A stretch of 17,388 bases of DNA from Gammaproteobacteria bacterium (lineage in GTDB: Bacteria > Pseudomonadota > Gammaproteobacteria > S012-40): contig JAOUPJ010000033.1 in assembly GCA_029879945.1 (NCBI GenBank), forward strand, positions 1 to 17,388. The letters run 5' to 3'. A program made the position numbers and the translations under genes. Numbering within the stretch: the stretch's first letter is position 1; each line of letters opens with the position of its first letter. Below the pieces are notes generated by a model. That model was not told the DNA's origin. It saw only the letters and a program-made list of their open reading frames with translations, and made no database searches. Below are positions 15,157-17,388 of this stretch, in pieces.

Positions 15157-15717
15157 TTAGAAGTCTAAACGTATTCCTAGACGGATACCGTCATCCAAAT
15201 CCGCCTCCGAGCCACCATCGACTTTGGTGCTGAATTTTCGAAACTCCAAAAAGGCGGCTGCCGTTTGTAACACTTCGTATTCAGCCCGCAAGGCCAATTC
15301 TACGAAGTTGGCGGCATCCATAAACGAGGTGATCTCGGGCGCATAGTAACCATCCAGCGCAAACGCTAACCGGGTATTGGCTGGCAAGGCGTAGCGCACC
15401 ATGCCGCCTAGCCCCAAGGCAAGAAACTCCGCCTCGCCCTTGGAGGCACCGTAAAGCTTCCCACCCAAACCTGCGTGCAAACCTGGGGTAGAGGCACCGG
15501 CTTCATCCACCACAACCAAGCTGGTTTCGAAGATATAGGCATCTTGTTCGTTATAAAGGAATCCAAAGCCGAATTCACTGCGACCAAAACTTTGGCCTCC
15601 TGTGAGCATGGCATATTTAAACTGGGCACTATCGTCACTGAGGCTAACAACCGCTGTTTGCGCCTGCGCGATAACACTAAAGCTTAGGAGAAATAAAAGT
15701 GTAGCTAGTTTTTTCAC
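15157..15717 (-). CDS. YfaZ-family outer membrane protein
   Basis: A short outer-membrane beta-barrel of the YfaZ type, about 186 residues. A signal peptide (KKLATLLFLLSFSVIAQA, then Q) is followed by alternating polar and hydrophobic strands. The stretches GLHAGLGGKLYGASKGE, LALGLGGMVRYALPANTRLA and YYAPEITSFMDA fit the family, and the last residue is Phe, as BAM substrates require (GIRLGIRLDF). Function is unknown in the family. I chose GTG at 15717 because AAGGA is correctly placed for it and it yields a typical VKK signal start. The ATG at 15729 has that AAGG touching it. It appears to be the first gene of the unit leading into yebC-ruvCAB, where aspS is usually found. Confidence 0.8.
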   Translation of the reverse strand: MKKLATLLFLLSFSVIAQAQTAVVSLSDDSAQFKYAMLTGGQSFGRSEFGFGFLYNEQDAYIFETSLVVVDEAGASTPGLHAGLGGKLYGASKGEAEFLALGLGGMVRYALPANTRLAFALDGYYAPEITSFMDAANFVELALRAEYEVLQTAAAFLEFRKFSTKVDGGSEADLDDGIRLGIRLDF

Positions 15718-15765
15718 AAATTCGCCCATCCTTACTATTGCTGTTCCATGGACATATCTTCCTGT

Positions 15766-15774
15766 TTTATATCA
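15766..15774 (-). promoter_or_regulatory. Possible proximal promoter of the yfaZ-type/yebC/ruv unit
   Basis: The minus strand reads TGATATAAA, an extended -10 form, about 40 bases before the barrel gene. It repeats exactly the element at 15829-15837. There is no clear -35 box. Confidence 0.3.
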
Positions 15775-15828
15775 CCGAGAAGCTAAAATCCCCGCTTCCG
15801 GGCACTATACACCCCCATACCGCCCACA

Positions 15829-15837
15829 TTTATATCA
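15829..15837 (-). promoter_or_regulatory. Probable distal promoter of the yfaZ-type/yebC/ruv unit
   Basis: The minus strand reads TGATATAAA followed by TGTGGGCGG, an extended -10 element with no strong -35. It is the only promoter-like site just past the rpmG terminator. The leader downstream contains a small CCCG-GAAG-CGGG hairpin. Confidence 0.4.
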
Positions 15838-15867
15838 AATTTCGAGACAAATTGCCTCCCGGAGACA

Positions 15868-15893
15868 ATAAAAAACTCGCCAATTGGCGAGTT
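15868..15893 (-). terminator. Intrinsic terminator of rpmB-rpmG
   Basis: On the minus strand AACTCGCC pairs perfectly with GGCGAGTT around an AATT loop and is followed by TTTTTTATT. It starts 24 bases after the rpmG stop and cleanly ends the ribosomal unit before the next promoter. Confidence 0.93.
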
Positions 15894-15916
15894 CTTTAAC
15901 AAAAAGAAGATCTTGA

Positions 15917-16072
15917 TTACTTGATCTTGGCTTCTTTATACATCACATGCTTGCGAACCACGGGATCAAACTTCTTGATCTCCATCTTTTCTGGCATCGT
16001 GCGCTTATTTTTAGTTGTGGTGTAGAAATGACCAGTTCCAGCACTGGACACAAGCTTGATTTTATCTCGCAT
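15917..16072 (-). CDS. rpmG: 50S ribosomal protein L33
   Basis: L33, 51 residues. The protein begins MRDKIKLVSSAGTGHFYTT, continues KNKRTMPEKMEIKKFDPVVR and ends KHVMYKEAKIK, almost the same as the core of E. coli L33 (55 residues) but without its MAKG-type extension. An in-frame TAG lies two codons before the ATG, so no longer start exists. AAGGAG stands 9 bases upstream. There is no CxxC pair, so this is the zinc-independent form. It is 13 bases downstream of rpmB and precedes a strong terminator. Confidence 0.97.
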   Translation of the reverse strand: MRDKIKLVSSAGTGHFYTTTKNKRTMPEKMEIKKFDPVVRKHVMYKEAKIK

Positions 16073-16085
16073 GGGCTAGAACTCC

Positions 16086-16319
16086 TTAATTCTTGTTGCG
16101 GCTTTTAATATCAGCCAACACGGCATCAATGCCCTTCTTATCTATGATACGAAGGCCATGATTAGAGACACGTAAACGAACCCATCGGTTTTCGCTCTCT
16201 ACCCAAAAACGTCGGCTGTGCAGATTGGGCAAAAACCGGCGCTTGGTTTTATTGTTTGCGTGCGATACGTTGTTCCCAGTAATGGGGCGTTTTCCTGTTA
16301 CTTCACATACTCTCGACAT
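16086..16319 (-). CDS. rpmB: 50S ribosomal protein L28
   Basis: L28, 77 residues, full length. Typical parts are MSRVCEVTGKRPITGNNVSH, NNKTKRRFLPNLHSRRFWVE and the C-terminal GIDAVLADIKSRNKN. The ATG follows GGAG at seven bases. It is the first gene of the rpmB-rpmG pair, which follows radC in many gammaproteobacteria. Here a barrel gene stands between radC and rpmB. Confidence 0.98.
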   Translation of the reverse strand: MSRVCEVTGKRPITGNNVSHANNKTKRRFLPNLHSRRFWVESENRWVRLRVSNHGLRIIDKKGIDAVLADIKSRNKN

Positions 16320-16369
16320 GCTCGTTCTCCAGCTCCGTCGTAAACCTGCACCTGCGGTGAAAGGGCGCT

Positions 16370-16378
16370 TTTATACCA
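16370..16378 (-). promoter_or_regulatory. Promoter of rpmB-rpmG
   Basis: The minus strand reads TGGTATAAA, an extended -10 element, followed by the GC-rich discriminator AGCGCCC expected of a ribosomal promoter. No good -35 is seen. It lies about 50 bases before the rpmB ATG. The remaining upstream spacer (to 16468) shows no gene and no terminator for the barrel gene. Confidence 0.6.
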
Positions 16379-16468
16379 GAATCCAGTTAAAATGTATAGG
16401 ACTAGCTCACAGGCAATTTACAGACCTACGTAACTTATTGATATTATTAAACCCGTCAATTAGTCGCG

Positions 16469-16984
16469 CTAGAAATCCACCTGAACCCCAAGCTGGGTCG
16501 CGGCAATATCTGCTTCGATCTGGGTATATTGCAGCTCAAAGGTCACGCGGTGATCCATCAGCTTGGGTACCACCAGACCTAATCCACCTCCTGCTGAAAA
16601 GTCGGTGACCTCTTTGGTGCTGTTATCAGTCACCGATTCGTGCAACAAACCCGCCTTTCCTTTCAGGTAAAAACCGTGGAAAAGGGGCATTCTATAGGCT
16701 GCAAAACCTGCCAAGGTCCAGACCTCGTAGTTTTTTTGTGCGTCGGAAGGTCCGTATTGCCCCCCTTCAACCCCATAGTCAAAGTCCACTTCAAAGCTGA
16801 GGTCGGGGTAGATTTCCTTACCCACTGACAGACCCACTACGTAGAGCGGATCTGCTTCATTCAGAGCTATATCGTAAGCCCCTGCTTTACCAAGAAAATA
16901 CAGCTCTCCCAACTCAAATTTCTGCGCCTGGGCAGCGGGAACCATGAGCAAGGCCGATACTAGAAAAATATGAATTCGTTTCAT
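16469..16984 (-). CDS. Small outer-membrane beta-barrel protein (OmpA/OmpW-like barrel type)
   Basis: A 171-residue secreted beta-barrel protein of unknown role. MKRIHIFLVSALLMVPAAQA is a clear signal peptide cleaved before QKFELGELYFLGKAGAY. After it come about eight amphipathic strands (PLYVVGLSVGKEIYPDLSFE, GFYLKGKAGLLHE, GGLGLVVPKLMDHRVTFELQ) and a terminal Phe in ATQLGVQVDF. The size and pattern fit the eight-stranded OMP_b-brl group. No sugar- or peptide-binding domain is attached. The ATG at 16984 is preferred, since GAGGA lies upstream. The ATG at 17011 has no ribosome binding site and would add nine residues before the signal peptide. It lies between radC and rpmB and shares its overall plan, but not obvious sequence, with the YfaZ-type gene nearby. 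Confidence 0.75.
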   Translation of the reverse strand: MKRIHIFLVSALLMVPAAQAQKFELGELYFLGKAGAYDIALNEADPLYVVGLSVGKEIYPDLSFEVDFDYGVEGGQYGPSDAQKNYEVWTLAGFAAYRMPLFHGFYLKGKAGLLHESVTDNSTKEVTDFSAGGGLGLVVPKLMDHRVTFELQYTQIEADIAATQLGVQVDF

Positions 16985-17037
16985 TCCCAAAGCGATCCTC
17001 TTAATAGTCATAGTTTTCAGGGATGTTGCTTGATCCG

Positions 17038-17061
17038 GTCGCGACAGGGCTCGACGAGCCC
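17038..17061. repeat. Two adjacent GC-rich palindromes before the barrel gene
   Basis: GTCGCGAC (17038-17045, a perfect 8-base palindrome) is followed one base later by GGGCTCGACGAGCCC (17047-17061, seven-base arms with one central base). They lie in the 130-bp radC-barrel spacer, about 55-75 bases before the start codon. No T-run follows on either strand, so they are not a standard terminator. An operator or leader hairpin is possible. Confidence 0.55.
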
Positions 17062-17114
17062 CCGCAACCAGTATCTATAGTCTATTTAATTCTGTTTTCG
17101 ACGTCTAGGAGAGT

Positions 17115-17388
17115 CTAGACAGAATCCAGTAATCCGCGTTCAGCAAATGAACACAGACTACCATCCCCAACGATAAAGTGATCCAGGACCCGGATATCCA
17201 CTGTCCGCAGGGCCCGTATGAGCTTGGCGGTGATGAGCTCGTCGGCCTGACTCGGTTCGGCCACCCCTGAGGGATGGTTATGAGCAAAAATCACCGCCGC
17301 CGCATTCAGGGCCAATGCCCGCTTTACCACCTCGCGCGGATACACACTGGCCCCGTCTATGGTGCCGCGAAACATCTCTTCTATAGAG
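17115..17388 (-). CDS. radC: RadC-family JAB-domain protein (3' part, cut by window edge)
   Basis: The last 90 residues of RadC (YicR). The catalytic-type JAMM metal motif is complete: HNHPSGVAEPSQAD, with two His, the Ser and the Asp. It is preceded by FRGTIDGASVYPREVVKRAL and followed by IRVLDHFIVGDGSLCSFAER. Despite the old name, a direct DNA-repair role was not confirmed in E. coli; the biochemical role is unknown. The reading frame is open to the right edge (codons for S-I-E-E precede the first internal Met), so the N-terminal helix-hairpin-helix half lies outside. The stop is TAG at 17115. Confidence 0.93.
   Translation of the reverse strand, partial: SIEEMFRGTIDGASVYPREVVKRALALNAAAVIFAHNHPSGVAEPSQADELITAKLIRALRTVDIRVLDHFIVGDGSLCSFAERGLLDSV

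Noticed and set aside
15718..15867. LexA (SOS) box before the yebC-ruvCAB unit
   Set aside because: I looked for a CTGT-N8-ACAG arrangement in the upstream region and found none.

Overview
This is a 17.4 kb stretch of a gammaproteobacterial chromosome. Every gene I can support, 23 protein genes and five tRNAs, lies on the minus strand. Gene order and protein sequence fit the Pseudomonadales/Cellvibrionales side of the Gammaproteobacteria, probably marine and free-living. The clues are the tRNA-Tyr/Gly/Thr-tuf-tRNA-Trp-secE-nusG-rplK-rplA order, the yebC-ruvCAB-tolQRAB-pal-cpoB-queE-queC order followed by tRNA-Lys, and the radC-rpmB-rpmG order. Genus is inference; no rRNA or marker decides it.

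Layout in the direction of transcription (high to low coordinates). At the right edge is the 3' part of radC (17115-17388). It is followed by a short outer-membrane barrel gene (16469-16984) and then rpmB-rpmG with their own promoter and a strong terminator (15868-15893). Next comes a unit that begins with a YfaZ-type barrel gene and continues through yebC, ruvC, ruvA and ruvB, nearly without gaps. The Tol-Pal envelope operon tolQ-tolR-tolA-tolB-pal-cpoB follows, lacking the usual ybgC at its head. After it come queE and queC of queuosine synthesis, with a promoter directly on the first queE start codon. A YeeE/YedE-type (thiosulfate/sulfur) membrane transporter (4453-5748) sits between queC and tRNA-Lys.

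The left third is the translation and secretion block. tRNA-Lys has its own promoter and terminator. A separate promoter drives tRNA-Tyr, tRNA-Gly, tRNA-Thr, tuf, tRNA-Trp, secE and nusG. The L11-L1 unit (rplK-rplA) follows behind its own leader. The window ends in the L10 leader RNA that precedes rplJ, which lies outside.

The content is mostly conserved housekeeping: translation, transcription-translation coupling, Sec export, Holliday-junction processing, envelope constriction and tRNA modification. I see no CRISPR array, transposase, phage gene, toxin-antitoxin pair or defence island, and I do not claim a new system. The parts worth a second look are the inserted sulfur transporter and the nested inverted repeat before it, the missing ybgC, the two small barrel genes placed in otherwise canonical operons, and the probably leaderless or downstream start of queE.
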